The position numbers and the translations under genes are program-made. From contig NZ_AP022599.1 in the NCBI RefSeq assembly GCF_010725725.1, positions 3,720,001 to 3,784,000 on the forward strand: a stretch of DNA of 64,000 nt. Direction: 5' to 3'. The notes beneath the pieces were generated by a model that searched no databases, was not told the DNA's origin, and worked only from the letters and a program-made list of their open reading frames with translations. The stretch comes from Mycolicibacterium pulveris. Lineage in GTDB: Bacteria; Actinomycetota; Actinomycetes; Mycobacteriales; Mycobacteriaceae. This document shows, in pieces, positions 1 through 10,056 of this stretch. Numbering within the stretch: the stretch's first letter is position 1; each line of letters begins with the position of its first letter.

Positions 1-77
1 AAGCCAAGGGCCAGCAGCGGGATGTAGGCGTTGAGTCCCGCGGCGGTGGCCAACCCCAAGCCGGTCAGCACTTCCAC
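1..77 (-). CDS. DUF4126-like membrane protein, N-terminal fragment
   Basis: This is the first 25 codons of a minus-strand gene that leaves the window at its left edge. It starts at a GTG and reads VEVLTGLGLATAAGLNAYIP, the hydrophobic, alanine/glycine-rich N-terminus typical of DUF4126 integral membrane proteins of actinobacteria. The function of that family is unknown. It lies 61 bp downstream of the isoprenylcysteine methyltransferase-like gene on the same strand and may be the last gene of that run. The ATG two bases upstream opens a different frame that stops at once, so GTG is the better start. The call rests on a short stretch only. Confidence 0.55.
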   Translation of the reverse strand, partial: MEVLTGLGLATAAGLNAYIPLLALG

Positions 78-138
78 ATCGGCATTATGCGCGCCGGTCA
101 GCCCAACACGGCCAGTTCGAACCGATGAAGGCGCGGGC

Positions 139-813
139 TCACCAGACGTACGGCACCAACCGGTAGCGCACCTTGCTCGTGTACTGGTTGTAGCCGGGCA
201 GCTGCTGCTTGAGCATCTTCTCCTCGTCGTCGATCCGGGCCGCGAGGATCAGCAGGGCCGGCACGATCGACAGCAGCCCCCAGTACGAGTCGAGGGCGAG
301 CGGTGTGCCGATCATCATGATCAGCGTCCCGAGGTACATGGGATGGCGCACAAGGCCGTACAGCCCGGTCGACACGAGCCTCTGGTCATCCTCGACGGTG
401 ATGGTGGCCCCGGCGTAGTTGTTCTGGATGACCACGATCTGGGCGACGGTGAGCCCCGTCCACACGAGCACGTTGCCGACGACGACCACCGGCGTCGCAA
501 CCGTCGACCATTCGAATCGATGGTCGAACGCGCTGATCACCAGCACGGCGGCCACCGAAAGTATCGTGGCGGCGATGATGACTTTCTGCACCATCCTGGT
601 TTCGGCGAACGGGCCCGCGCGCATGCGCCGCCGCAGCGCGTCCGGCATCTTCACCATCAGGTAGATGCTCGGTCCCAGCGTTCCGATGATGAACACCGCG
701 ATGAAAACCCAAGCCTGCCAGTAGTCAAACGTGCCAGCGGGCCAGAACAACGCCAAGCCGAAGAACACGAACCCGACGACCATGGATGCCAGTGTCTGAA
801 GAGCGATCTTCAT
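139..813 (-). CDS. Isoprenylcysteine methyltransferase-like membrane protein (Rv1216c-like)
   Basis: A 224-residue multi-spanning membrane protein of the ICMT/PEMT/NnrU superfamily. It has about five hydrophobic segments and ends with the family's signature: GLYGLVRHPMYLGTLI at about residues 151-166, followed by a conserved glutamate-rich tail (DDEEKMLKQQLPGY). In this superfamily the RHPxY block helps bind S-adenosylmethionine for methyl transfer to a lipid or prenyl-cysteine; the substrate here is unknown. The start is ATG, 19 bp after the stop of the ABC permease, so it is probably co-transcribed with the TetR-ABC exporter genes upstream. The M. tuberculosis neighbourhood Rv1216c-Rv1219c has the same order. 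Confidence 0.8.
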   Translation of the reverse strand: MKIALQTLASMVVGFVFFGLALFWPAGTFDYWQAWVFIAVFIIGTLGPSIYLMVKMPDALRRRMRAGPFAETRMVQKVIIAATILSVAAVLVISAFDHRFEWSTVATPVVVVGNVLVWTGLTVAQIVVIQNNYAGATITVEDDQRLVSTGLYGLVRHPMYLGTLIMMIGTPLALDSYWGLLSIVPALLILAARIDDEEKMLKQQLPGYNQYTSKVRYRLVPYVW

Positions 814-832
814 GACGTGCTCCGTTTCGGGG

Positions 833-2449
833 TCAGATCGCGTCGCGGCGGCGATAGGCCAGGCCGCCGAGCACTGTGAGAGCCGCGGCGGCGACGACCA
901 TCACCGTCATCGCCGTCACAGGCGTGTCCATCGGCACCGTCGTCTGGCCGACCGGTGACAGATCGAGTAGCCACTGCGGAAGCCGCAGCAACGCACCGAA
1001 ATACAGCGACACGATGACGAACGCGACCACCAGCCAGGCGATCCACGTCTGCCGCAGCGCGAACGCGATGGCGGCGATGCCCGCGATCGCGGCCATCGCC
1101 GGAAGATGCGCCAGCGCGGCGACCGTCAGCCGAACGATTGTCTCGGGTTCGCCGAGCGCGATGCCAGCGCCCAGACCGTTGCCCAGGCCCGCGCTGAACA
1201 ACAGCACGAACGCACCGACCAGCGCCGCCGCGACCGTCGAAAGCAGCCAGTGCCACCGCGACACGGACCCGGCCAGCACCGCCTCGGTGATACCTGACTG
1301 CTCGTCGGCGTTGAGTCGCAACACGGCGATCGCGACGAACGCGGTGACCGCGGCGGCCAGGAACTGGGTCATCGAGGTGTAGATGCCGTCGTAGCCCTGC
1401 GCGGAGAGCATGCGGGCGACCAACTCGTTCTCCTCGGCCATGTCCAACAGCGACTGGGTCAGCGACCCGAACGACAGGCCGGCGAGAAAGAGCCCGACCG
1501 ACCAGCCGATGACCTGGCCACGCTGCTGCAGCAGGCTCAGCCCGAACACCCCACGGACCCGCGGGGCGTCGGGATTCTCCCCGCCGGAGGGCAGCCTGCC
1601 TGCGTCGTACTCGCGGGACCGCTGCAGCGCGGCGGCCGCCACCAACAGGGCACCGGCCAGCGCGACGAGCATCGCCAGCGGCCACCACCGCAGCTCGACG
1701 AACGCCCGCATCTGCTGCGCCCAGGCGATCGGGGAGCACCAGCTCAGCGCGCTGCCTGAATGATCGATCACATCCCCGACCCCGCGGACCATCGCCGCGG
1801 CGGCCAGCACCGCCATCGCCGCCCCGCTCGCGATCCGTGCCGTGCGCCACAACTGGGCCGTCACTGCCGCGACTCCGCCGAACACCATTGCGACGCCGGA
1901 GATCCCGAGGCTGACCGCTGCGGAATCGATCGGGTCCAGACCGGTGGCGGCCGTTGCGAGGGTCATCGTCAGCGCTAGCACCGCGTTGAGCCCGGCGACG
2001 AGCAGAAACGCCGCGCCGGTCCGGGCGTACCGGCCGACCGGCGCGGCCAGCACCAATTCGGCGGCGCCGCTTTCCTCTTCGGCGCGGGTATGGCGCACCA
2101 CGGTGAGGATGGCAAGGATCGAGGCGGCGATGATGACGCTGAGCATCACCTCGTTGGCGAACATCGCGCCGATGTCGGTTTCGTTGTGGCCGAACATCGG
2201 ACCGCTGAACATGATCCCCGCCGGGGTCTTGATCAGGTGGGCCCGCGCGATGCGGTCGGCCTCTTCCGGGTATGCCAATTCGAATGCGGCGGGCGTGTAC
2301 CACATGGTCAGCGTCAACGCCGCAATCCACACCGGCAGCCGGATCCGGTCACGGCGAAGCGCGAGGGCGGTGAGGCGTCGGATGCCGGTCAGCGACGACT
2401 CCGATTGGCGCGCATGGCGGGCACTGACCGCGGTTGCGGTGGCCGTCAT
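833..2449 (-). CDS. ABC-2 type exporter permease (Rv1217c-like)
   Basis: A 538-residue integral membrane protein with about 12 hydrophobic segments, in the size range of the tetronasin/antibiotic-type ABC exporter permeases of actinobacteria (about 530-550 residues). It has no ATPase motifs. It pairs with the ATP-binding protein encoded directly upstream: its ATG overlaps that gene's stop (ATGA, 2446-2449), which implies translational coupling. Together they would form a drug or lipid exporter in the cytoplasmic membrane. The homologous Rv1217c-Rv1218c pair of M. tuberculosis has been linked to drug efflux. The substrate cannot be read from sequence. Confidence 0.88.
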   Translation of the reverse strand: MTATATAVSARHARQSESSLTGIRRLTALALRRDRIRLPVWIAALTLTMWYTPAAFELAYPEEADRIARAHLIKTPAGIMFSGPMFGHNETDIGAMFANEVMLSVIIAASILAILTVVRHTRAEEESGAAELVLAAPVGRYARTGAAFLLVAGLNAVLALTMTLATAATGLDPIDSAAVSLGISGVAMVFGGVAAVTAQLWRTARIASGAAMAVLAAAAMVRGVGDVIDHSGSALSWCSPIAWAQQMRAFVELRWWPLAMLVALAGALLVAAAALQRSREYDAGRLPSGGENPDAPRVRGVFGLSLLQQRGQVIGWSVGLFLAGLSFGSLTQSLLDMAEENELVARMLSAQGYDGIYTSMTQFLAAAVTAFVAIAVLRLNADEQSGITEAVLAGSVSRWHWLLSTVAAALVGAFVLLFSAGLGNGLGAGIALGEPETIVRLTVAALAHLPAMAAIAGIAAIAFALRQTWIAWLVVAFVIVSLYFGALLRLPQWLLDLSPVGQTTVPMDTPVTAMTVMVVAAAALTVLGGLAYRRRDAI

Positions 2450-3360
2450 CGTTGGGCCCCTTGGTATTCCCGTAGGAACATGTCTTCGAGGGATGCCGGT
2501 GAGACCGAGAGTTCGTCGATGCCCAGCGCGGTCAACTGGCCCATCGCGCGGTCCAGGTCGTCACGGTCGACCGAGAAGGTGCTCAGGCCGTCGTCGACGG
2601 TGAAGTCGTGGACGAACCCCGCCGAGCGCAGCCCGTCGGCGGGCGAGCGGGTGCGAACCTTCACCGTCGTGCGCATCAGGTGTCGCAACTCGGCGAGGCG
2701 GCCAGAGCGCACGGCGCGTCCGGCGCGGATGATCGTCACCGAATCACACAACCGCTCCACCTCGGCGAGGATGTGGCTGGACAGCAGCACCGATGCGCCA
2801 TTGTCGGCTGCCTCCCGAACGCATTGCTGAAACGCCCTGTCCATCAACGGGTCCAGCCCGGAGGTGGGCTCGTCGAGAATGTAGAGCTCGGCGTTGGTGC
2901 TGAACGCGGCGACCAGCGCGACCTTCTGCCGGTTGCCTTTCGAATAGGTGCGGGCCTTCTTGTCGGGGTCCAGTTCGAAGCGTTCGATCAGCTCGTCGCG
3001 CCGTTTGGTGTCGAAATCGTCGCGAAGGCTGGCCAGGAAGTCGATCGCCTGCCCGCCGGTCAGATTGGGCCACAACGTCACATCGCCGGGCACGTAGGCG
3101 ATCCGCCGGTGTAGTGCCACCGCGTCGTGCCACGGGTCCCCGCCGAGCAGCCGCACCGTGCCGCCGTCGGCGCGCAGCAAGCCGAGCAGGACGCGGATGG
3201 TGGTCGACTTGCCGGAGCCGTTCGGGCCCAGAAATCCCGCGATGCTGCCGGGCTCGACGACCATGTCCAGGCCGTCGAGCGCCCTGGTGTTGCCGAAACG
3301 CTTCTTCAGTCCGTGAATTTCGACGGCTGGGTCGTCAGCTCGTGGCGACGTCGTAGTCAT
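2446..3360 (-). CDS. ABC exporter ATP-binding protein (Rv1218c-like)
   Basis: A 304-residue nucleotide-binding subunit. Visible motifs are Walker A (GPNGSGKST, about residues 45-53), the Q-loop region, the signature helix in a divergent form (YSKGNRQKV, about 139-147) and Walker B (LYILDEPTSGLDP, about 159-171), then the H-loop histidine in LLSSH. The C-terminal ~90 residues are the usual DrrA/CcmA-type accessory region. It energises the permease encoded next. The start ATG lies inside the end of the upstream TetR gene (26-bp overlap), so the regulator, ATPase and permease form one tightly packed transcript. Confidence 0.9.
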   Translation of the reverse strand: MTTTSPRADDPAVEIHGLKKRFGNTRALDGLDMVVEPGSIAGFLGPNGSGKSTTIRVLLGLLRADGGTVRLLGGDPWHDAVALHRRIAYVPGDVTLWPNLTGGQAIDFLASLRDDFDTKRRDELIERFELDPDKKARTYSKGNRQKVALVAAFSTNAELYILDEPTSGLDPLMDRAFQQCVREAADNGASVLLSSHILAEVERLCDSVTIIRAGRAVRSGRLAELRHLMRTTVKVRTRSPADGLRSAGFVHDFTVDDGLSTFSVDRDDLDRAMGQLTALGIDELSVSPASLEDMFLREYQGAQR

Positions 3361-3997
3361 GTGGCTCTCCCTGGGTTTGGTCCTGGCTGAGAAACGCGTC
3401 GTACATGGTGGAGTCGACCATGAGGCCCTCGGTGAACACCTCGAGGGCGGGCAACATCATCTCCTCGCTGTAGTCACGCAGCACGGCGCGCAAATCGGTT
3501 GGGGTGTCGTGCAATTGCAGATACATCAGGAAACTGCCTGCGCCGCTGAGCGCCACGTACTTGGCCCTCGCCGCGGGGTCGCGGCTGGGTTTGAGGACGC
3601 CGTTGCGCACGCCCTCGTCCATGTACTCCTCGGCGTCGACGATCATCTTGCGCCACAGCATCTTTGCCAGCTCACTGCCGGACTGCATGCTGCGCACGAG
3701 GTAGGCCATCAGCGGGGCGTAGGACTCGAGCTCGGCCATCTGCGCGAACCACGTCGCCGGATCGTTGGCCCGCATCGACTCCAGCTTGCCGCTGCGCACC
3801 TCCTCGGCGATGTACTCGTCGCAGGCCTTGCGCAGACCCTCTTTGGAGCCGAAGTGGTGGATCACCAACGCGGCGGAGACGCCTGCCGCCTCGGCTATCG
3901 CCCGCAGGGCGACATCGAACCCGTGCCGACCCCACTGGTCGATCGCGGCATCGCGGATCCGCGCGATGGCCGTGCGATCGTCCGAGGCTGAACGCAT
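3335..3997 (-). CDS. TetR-family repressor of the ABC exporter (Rv1219c-like)
   Basis: A 220-residue TetR regulator. The N-terminal helix-turn-helix is clear (ALRAIAEAAGVSAALVIHHF, about residues 26-45) with the following G-S-K-E-G-L helix. The C-terminal part is long, as in Rv1219c of M. tuberculosis, a TetR protein with an extended ligand domain next to the same ABC genes. I chose the ATG at 3997 over the in-frame TTG at 4003. There is no Shine-Dalgarno, and an AT-rich TAATAT hexamer sits a few bases upstream, so a leaderless transcript is likely. A 14-bp perfect inverted repeat lies immediately upstream, which suggests autoregulation and control of the exporter. Confidence 0.88.
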   Translation of the reverse strand: MRSASDDRTAIARIRDAAIDQWGRHGFDVALRAIAEAAGVSAALVIHHFGSKEGLRKACDEYIAEEVRSGKLESMRANDPATWFAQMAELESYAPLMAYLVRSMQSGSELAKMLWRKMIVDAEEYMDEGVRNGVLKPSRDPAARAKYVALSGAGSFLMYLQLHDTPTDLRAVLRDYSEEMMLPALEVFTEGLMVDSTMYDAFLSQDQTQGEPHDYDVATS

Positions 3998-4008
3998 GTT
4001 CAATATAT

Positions 4009-4022
4009 TAAACGTGCGTTTA
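4009..4022. promoter_or_regulatory. TetR operator, inverted repeat TAAACG-TG-CGTTTA
   Basis: A perfect 6-bp inverted repeat with a 2-bp centre (TAAACGTGCGTTTA), 11 bp upstream of the TetR gene's ATG and overlapping an AT-rich stretch (TAATATATT on the minus strand) that could be the -10 region. Size, symmetry and position fit a TetR dimer site that represses the divergon-less operon by blocking RNA polymerase. The binding is inferred. Confidence 0.6.
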
Positions 4023-4043
4023 GTCGATGGTCAAGCCTCCACG

Positions 4044-4103
4044 GTGAGCAGACGCGTACACCCCCCGAATCCACAGAAAAAGGGGGTATTCGCGTCTGCT
4101 CGC
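4044..4103. repeat. Intergenic palindrome, family B copy 1 (possible terminator)
   Basis: A 60-bp imperfect palindrome between two minus-strand genes. The outer arms are GTGAGCAGACGCG (4044-4056) and CGCGTCTGCTCGC (4091-4103), matching at 12 of 13 positions. Inside them a C-run (4061-4066) faces GGGGG (4082-4086). The loop is A-rich. The same architecture recurs at 53001-53060. It could fold in RNA as a long hairpin and stop or stabilise transcripts; there is no U-tract. Confidence 0.65.
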
Positions 4104-4113
4104 GGGAAAAGAG

Positions 4114-4773
4114 TCAGTCGCGGGCCGCGGCGAGCAGGCCGTCGCCGAGCGGGATCAGCACCGGCGTGAGCCGCTCGTCCTCGGCGATCAGCCGCGCGGC
4201 CTCGCGCACCGCGGTCACCTCGGCGTCGTTGGCGCGGGCGTCGCCGGCGCGGCCGCCCAGCGCGGCGCGGTGCACCACGATCGCGCCGCCGGAGCGCAGC
4301 AGCCGTATGCCCTCGACGACGAACTGTGGCTGATCGATCGGGTCGGCGTCGATGAACACCAGGTCGTAGGACTCGTCGGCCAGTCGGGTGAGGACTTCCT
4401 GCGCCCGGCCGCTGATCAGCCGGGTGCGGCCCGGCCCGATGCCCGCCTCGGTGAACGCCTGCTTGGCGATGCGCTGATGCTCGGGTTCGACGTCGATGGT
4501 GGTGAGCACACCGTCCTCGCGCATGCCCGACAGCAGCCACAGCCCACTGATGCCCGCGCCGGTGCCCACTTCGACCACGGCTTTGGCGCCCGTCAGCTTC
4601 GCGAGCACGCACAGCAGCGCCCCGACCGCCGGGGTCACCGCGCCGGCTCCGATGTCCTCGGCGCGTTCGCGGGCCGCCGCGACGATCGCGTCCTCGGAGA
4701 TCGACTGCTCGGCGTGCGCGACGATCGACTCAGCGCGGCTTTGCTGACCGCTGCTGTCGTCGGTGCTTGCCAT
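4114..4773 (-). CDS. SAM-dependent O-methyltransferase (Rv1220c-like)
   Basis: A 219-residue class I methyltransferase of the catechol/caffeoyl-CoA O-methyltransferase family (Methyltransf_3). The SAM-binding motif I is [16 protein letters not shown], motif II the acidic end of TTIDVEPEH, and [10 protein letters not shown] holds the metal/SAM-side aspartates; it ends with [11 protein letters not shown]. The start is placed at ATG 4773 ([11 protein letters not shown]), because the longer upstream frame reads through a 22-bp tandem repeat of low coding quality. The gene is divergent from sigE, as Rv1220c is from sigE in M. tuberculosis. The methyl acceptor is unknown; the protein is cytosolic by composition. 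Confidence 0.88.
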   Translation of the reverse strand: MASTDDSSGQQSRAESIVAHAEQSISEDAIVAAARERAEDIGAGAVTPAVGALLCVLAKLTGAKAVVEVGTGAGISGLWLLSGMREDGVLTTIDVEPEHQRIAKQAFTEAGIGPGRTRLISGRAQEVLTRLADESYDLVFIDADPIDQPQFVVEGIRLLRSGGAIVVHRAALGGRAGDARANDAEVTAVREAARLIAEDERLTPVLIPLGDGLLAAARD

Positions 4774-4800
4774 GCCCGCAGCGTAGAGCCAACCCGCGCG

Positions 4801-4844
4801 GCCCGACAGTCCGACACGCCCGGCCCGACAGCCCGACACGCCCG
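4801..4844. repeat. 22-bp direct tandem repeat, two copies
   Basis: Two adjacent 22-bp units (4801-4822 and 4823-4844) differing at one position; each begins GCCCGACAG and ends GACACGCCCG. They lie in the divergent region between the methyltransferase and sigE, and could be a recent slippage duplication or a paired protein-binding site. Confidence 0.8.
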
Positions 4845-4936
4845 GACCGCCAGGGCAGTCTTGCGTCGGAGCAGCGCGGTTTCCGCAGGTGAAAAACGGG
4901 TAGAAAGCATTCTCAGGAAACGTTCAGTTTGCTCAT

Positions 4937-5731
4937 ATGCGAACCACACCAGGGTCGGAGACCGTATTGCCCATGGACGACGGCACCCGCTGGCTTTCCG
5001 GGAATAACCACCCCGACTTTCGCGTTTTCGCGGACATCGAGCCGTCGATTCGTGATGACGGCTGTGACCAGGAGGATTTGACGATCAATTCACGTGCTCT
5101 CAGCGCTCCGGTTTCCATGGCCCACCTTCCGCAGTACACGGACGGGTCGTGGGTCGAGCCTGCCGACGAGCTGACTGGAACCGCGGTGTTCGACGCCACC
5201 GGTGACAAGTCGACGATGCCGTCGTGGGACGAGCTGGTGCGTCAGCACGCCGATCGGGTGTACCGCCTGGCCTACCGGCTCTCGGGCAACCAGCACGACG
5301 CCGAGGACCTCACGCAGGAGACCTTCATCCGCGTCTTCCGGTCCGTGCAGAACTACCAGCCCGGCACGTTCGAGGGCTGGCTGCACCGCATCACCACGAA
5401 CCTGTTCCTCGACATGGTGCGCAGGCGCGGCCGCATCCGGATGGAAGCGCTGCCGGAGGACTACGAGCGCGTGCCCGCCGACAGCCCCAACCCCGAGCAG
5501 ATCTACCACGACTCACGGTTGGGTCCTGACCTTCAGGCCGCCTTGGACTCGCTGCCCCCGGAGTTCCGCGCCGCGGTCGTCCTGTGCGACATCGAGGGTC
5601 TGTCCTACGAGGAGATCGGCGCCACGCTCGACGTCAAGCTGGGCACCGTGCGCAGCCGCATCCACCGCGGCCGCCAGGCGCTGCGCGATTATCTGGCCAA
5701 GCACAGCAACGAGACGGCAACAACAGCCTGA
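4937..5731 (+). CDS. sigE: ECF RNA polymerase sigma factor SigE
   Basis: A 264-residue extracytoplasmic-function sigma factor. Region 2 runs from about [20 protein letters not shown] through the core-binding [14 protein letters not shown] to the -10-reading helix ending [10 protein letters not shown]. Region 4 near the C-terminus has the helix-turn-helix around [19 protein letters not shown] (-35 binding). It is near-identical to mycobacterial SigE over regions 2-4; the first ~80 residues diverge, as is usual, and alternative starts are known in M. tuberculosis sigE. SigE drives the envelope, oxidative and heat stress response. It is followed by its anti-sigma factor (rseA), htrA and tatB in the conserved order. 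The first ATG (4937) is used; downstream starts such as ATG 4973 or 5119 are possible. Confidence 0.95.
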   Translation: MRTTPGSETVLPMDDGTRWLSGNNHPDFRVFADIEPSIRDDGCDQEDLTINSRALSAPVSMAHLPQYTDGSWVEPADELTGTAVFDATGDKSTMPSWDELVRQHADRVYRLAYRLSGNQHDAEDLTQETFIRVFRSVQNYQPGTFEGWLHRITTNLFLDMVRRRGRIRMEALPEDYERVPADSPNPEQIYHDSRLGPDLQAALDSLPPEFRAAVVLCDIEGLSYEEIGATLDVKLGTVRSRIHRGRQALRDYLAKHSNETATTA

Positions 5732-5805
5732 CTCGCAGGTGCTCGGCGCACGCGCCGCGCTACATTCGAGGTAAGCACCGACACGCGAACGGAAGGAGCT
5801 CGGTG

Positions 5806-6201
5806 ATGGTCGACCGGGGACACGTGTTCCGTCGGGCGTTTTCGTGGCTGCCTTCTCAGTTCGCCTCGCAGAGCGACGCGCCGGTCGGCCCGCGACAGTT
5901 CAGCTCCACCGAGCACCTGTCCACCGAGGCCATCGCGGCGTTCGTCGACGGGGAGTTGCGGATGAACGCGCACCTGCGCGCGGCCAGCCACATGTCGCTG
6001 TGCCCGCAGTGCGCGGCGGAGGTGGACGCCCAGCGGCAGGCGCGTGCGGCGTTGCGGGAGTCGCGGCCCGTCGATATGCCGACCGAGTTACTGGGCCTGT
6101 TGTCAGAGATCCCGCGGCATGCTCCGCGCCAGCCCTCCCCGGAGGCTGACTCGACGCAGTTTGCTGAGGGCGTCACGCGATCCTGGCGTAAGCGCCGGTA
6201 G
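5806..6201 (+). CDS. rseA: Anti-sigma-E factor RseA (zinc-associated)
   Basis: A 131-residue cytosolic anti-sigma factor. The zinc-binding signature HxxxCxxC is present as HMSLCPQC (about residues 64-71), preceded by the helical sigma-binding segment STEHLSTEAIAAFVDGELRM. By homology it holds SigE inactive until redox change or phosphorylation and ClpP proteolysis release it. An AAGGAG ribosome site at 5793-5798 precedes ATG 5806 by 7 nt, better spacing than the adjacent in-frame GTG at 5803. It lies 74 bp downstream of sigE in the sigE-rseA-htrA-tatB cluster. The C-terminal ~30 residues diverge from the M. tuberculosis protein. Confidence 0.92.
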   Translation: MVDRGHVFRRAFSWLPSQFASQSDAPVGPRQFSSTEHLSTEAIAAFVDGELRMNAHLRAASHMSLCPQCAAEVDAQRQARAALRESRPVDMPTELLGLLSEIPRHAPRQPSPEADSTQFAEGVTRSWRKRR

Positions 6202-6266
6202 GGTAGTGCGGACAGAAGCAGCAGCCTGCGTCGGCGATCGCGGGCGCTTCCACAGAGGATGATTGA

Positions 6267-7760
<1,494 letters not shown>

Positions 7761-7761
7761 C

Positions 7762-8166
7762 ATGTTCGCCAACGTCGGCTGGGGCGAGATGCTCATCCTG
7801 GTCATCGCCGGGTTGGTGATTCTCGGACCCGAACGGCTGCCCGGGGCGATCCGCTGGACGGCCGGCGCGCTGCGGCAGGCCCGCGACTACATCAGCGGCG
7901 CCACCAACCAGCTGCGCGAAGACCTCGGCCCGGAGTTCGACGATCTGCGAGAGCCGTTGGGGGAGCTGAACAAACTGCGCGGAATGTCCCCGCGCGCCGC
8001 CCTCACCAAACACCTGCTCGACGGCGACGATTCGATCTTCACGGGTCGATTCGACCAGCCCTCGGTCGACAAGCCCGTCAGTTCACCGGCGCCCACCCCG
8101 CAGGCGCCTCCGGCCGCCCCGCCGCCACCGCCCGCGGTGACGCCGTTCGACACCGACGCCACCTGA
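7762..8166 (+). CDS. tatB: Sec-independent translocase subunit TatB
   Basis: A 134-residue TatB protein: a short N-terminal membrane helix ([19 protein letters not shown], with the conserved LGPERLP hinge), an amphipathic helix (about residues 27-50), and a proline/alanine-rich C-terminal tail. TatB works with TatA and TatC to recognise twin-arginine signal peptides and export folded proteins. Its ATG follows the htrA stop by one base, so translation is probably coupled. The GPERLP form and the position after htrA distinguish it from TatA. Confidence 0.93.
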   Translation: MFANVGWGEMLILVIAGLVILGPERLPGAIRWTAGALRQARDYISGATNQLREDLGPEFDDLREPLGELNKLRGMSPRAALTKHLLDGDDSIFTGRFDQPSVDKPVSSPAPTPQAPPAAPPPPPAVTPFDTDAT

Positions 8167-8181
8167 GCGCGCACCCGATGC

Positions 8182-8829
8182 TCAGATGAAGTACTTTTCG
8201 TCCCCGGTCGGATATCCCCCGCCGTTGGTGGCGATGTGGACGTGGTCGAAGTGGTTGGCGGTCTCGTTGCCGTAGTCGGCGGTCCAGCTCGGCGCGCCGA
8301 CACCGGGATAGAACCCCTGCCGCCAGATGACGTGAATGACGCCCCACCGCTTGGCGTTCGCCAACGCGAAGCCGGCGACCTGGTTGCCGAGTTCGATGCC
8401 CTTCTCGCTGCCGTGGTTGGGAATCATCACGTCGATGGCCAGGCCGTTGGGATGCCACCTCAGGGGGTCCTGGCGGTAGCCGCCGATGGTGGTCACTTCC
8501 GGAAACAGCACGGACAGCGCACGGGCCACTCGAATGGTGTTGACCTGCAAGCCTTCCTCGGGCGCGACGCCGGACGGCAACTCGAAGGGGACCGCCGCAG
8601 CGGCCACCGGCGCGCTGGCGGCCATCAGCTCGGCCTCGGTGGGGGTGTAGACCGGCGGGGCATCGGGCGGTTTGGCCACCGGGCCCGCCGGCGCGGGGTC
8701 CGCGGGCGTGTGGGCGGGACGCTCGGCGGTCTGGGCATAAATCAGGCCCGCGGACAAGACAACCGAGGCGGCCAGCGCCAACCATCGGCCGCGGCCGTTG
8801 GCTAACCGGTCTTTACCCACAAACAGCAC
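8182..8829 (-). CDS. Secreted peptidase-fold protein (HPNGLAID / HFDHVH type)
   Basis: A 215-residue exported protein: a signal or anchor helix (about residues 15-33, WLALAASVVLSAGLIYA), a Pro/Ala-rich linker (34-80) and a C-terminal domain with WHPNGLAIDVMIPN and NHFDHVHIATN. Those His/Asp blocks are the metal-site pattern of the M15/VanY-like peptidase fold in the actinobacterial ARB_07466-type domain. Many relatives have an uncertain activity. A role in cell-wall peptide processing is inferred. The GTG at 8829 is used; a second in-frame GTG nine bases downstream would work too. It converges on tatB with 15 bp between the stops. Confidence 0.75.
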   Translation of the reverse strand: MLFVGKDRLANGRGRWLALAASVVLSAGLIYAQTAERPAHTPADPAPAGPVAKPPDAPPVYTPTEAELMAASAPVAAAAVPFELPSGVAPEEGLQVNTIRVARALSVLFPEVTTIGGYRQDPLRWHPNGLAIDVMIPNHGSEKGIELGNQVAGFALANAKRWGVIHVIWRQGFYPGVGAPSWTADYGNETANHFDHVHIATNGGGYPTGDEKYFI

Positions 8830-8883
8830 TGTAACGCCGCGAAATGCGCCCTGTGGCGATGTTCAGCATCGGGCACTCGACCG

Positions 8884-10023
8884 TTATTGGCGGCCCGAGG
8901 GATCCAGACCGAGCGACATGCCTGCCAATCCGCGCTTGCGGCTCGCCAGCGCATCGGCGATGCGGCGCAACTCCTTGCCGGCCGCCGAATCCGGCGCCGA
9001 GAGCACCAGCGGCACCCCCGAGTCGCCGGCCGTCACGAGCGCAGGATCCAGTGGCACCTGGCCGAGCAGCGGCACGTCGGCGCCGACGGCCCGGGACAGC
9101 CGCTCGGCGACCTGCGCGCCGCCGCCCTCACCGAAGATCTGCATCGTGGTGCCGTCGGGCAGTTGCAGCCCGGCCATGTTCTCCACCACGCCGACGATGC
9201 GCTGCCGGGTCTGCAGGGCGATCGCCCCGGCGCGTTCGGCGACCTCGGCGGCTGCCAGCTGCGGGGTGGTGACCACGAGGATCTCCGCACCCGGGATCAG
9301 CTGGGCCACCGAGATGGCCACGTCGCCGGTGCCCGGTGGCAGGTCGAGCAGCAGCACGTCCAGATCGCCCCAGTAGACGTCGGCCAGGAACTGCTGCAGC
9401 GCACGGTGCAGCATCGGTCCGCGCCACACCACCGGGGTGTTGCCCTTGGTGAACATCGCGATCGAGATCACCCGGACGTCGTGGGCGACCGGCGGCAGGA
9501 TCATCGATTCGACCTGGGTCGGGCGGTCGGTGGTGCCCATCATCCGCGGAACGGAGTGGCCGTAGATGTCGGCGTCGAGCACGCCGACCGAGAGTCCCCG
9601 CGCGGCCATGGCGGCCGCGATGTTCACCGTGACACTCGACTTGCCGACCCCGCCCTTCCCGGAGGCGACTGCGTAGACCCGGGTCAGCGAGCCCGGCTGC
9701 GCGAACGGGATGACCGGCTCGCGCGCGTCGCCGCGCAGTTGCTTACGCAGCTCGGTGCGTTGCTCGTCGCTCATCACGTCGAGGCTGACCTTGACCGCCC
9801 CGGTGCCGGGCACATCGGTGACCGCGCGGCTGACCTCATTGGAGATCTCGGTCTTCTTCGGACACGCGGCGGTGGTCAGATACACCTCCACGTGTACACC
9901 GCCGTCGGCTTCGACGGTGACGTTCTTCACCATGCCGAGCTCGGTGATCGGCCGCCGGAGTTCGGGGTCGATCACCTTGCTCAGCGCGGCGCGGACCGCG
10001 GTTTCCAGGTCAGATCCGGACAC
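8884..10023 (-). CDS. mrp: Mrp/ApbC-type iron-sulfur carrier ATPase
   Basis: A 379-residue P-loop ATPase. Residues 1-90 are a MIP18/DUF59 domain (ALSKVIDPELRRPI), followed by a ParA/MinD-type ATPase with the deviant Walker A GKGGVGKS (122-129), DADIYGHSVPRMMG and LLDLPPGTGD. The family binds Fe-S clusters and delivers them to target apoproteins. The C-terminal CxxC found in many ApbC proteins is absent: the expected position reads LQLPDGTTMQIFG, as in other actinobacterial Mrp proteins I recall. It starts at GTG and corresponds in place to Rv1229c. Confidence 0.9.
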   Translation of the reverse strand: MSGSDLETAVRAALSKVIDPELRRPITELGMVKNVTVEADGGVHVEVYLTTAACPKKTEISNEVSRAVTDVPGTGAVKVSLDVMSDEQRTELRKQLRGDAREPVIPFAQPGSLTRVYAVASGKGGVGKSSVTVNIAAAMAARGLSVGVLDADIYGHSVPRMMGTTDRPTQVESMILPPVAHDVRVISIAMFTKGNTPVVWRGPMLHRALQQFLADVYWGDLDVLLLDLPPGTGDVAISVAQLIPGAEILVVTTPQLAAAEVAERAGAIALQTRQRIVGVVENMAGLQLPDGTTMQIFGEGGGAQVAERLSRAVGADVPLLGQVPLDPALVTAGDSGVPLVLSAPDSAAGKELRRIADALASRKRGLAGMSLGLDPSGRQ

Positions 10024-10056
10024 GCCTCCGAGTCTAGGCCGACGTGAAAAGCGTGA

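Noticed and set aside
4900..4936. SigE/SigH-type or MprA sites upstream of sigE
   Set aside because: GGAAA and CTCAG fragments are present, but spacing and full motifs do not fit the consensus well enough to call a site.
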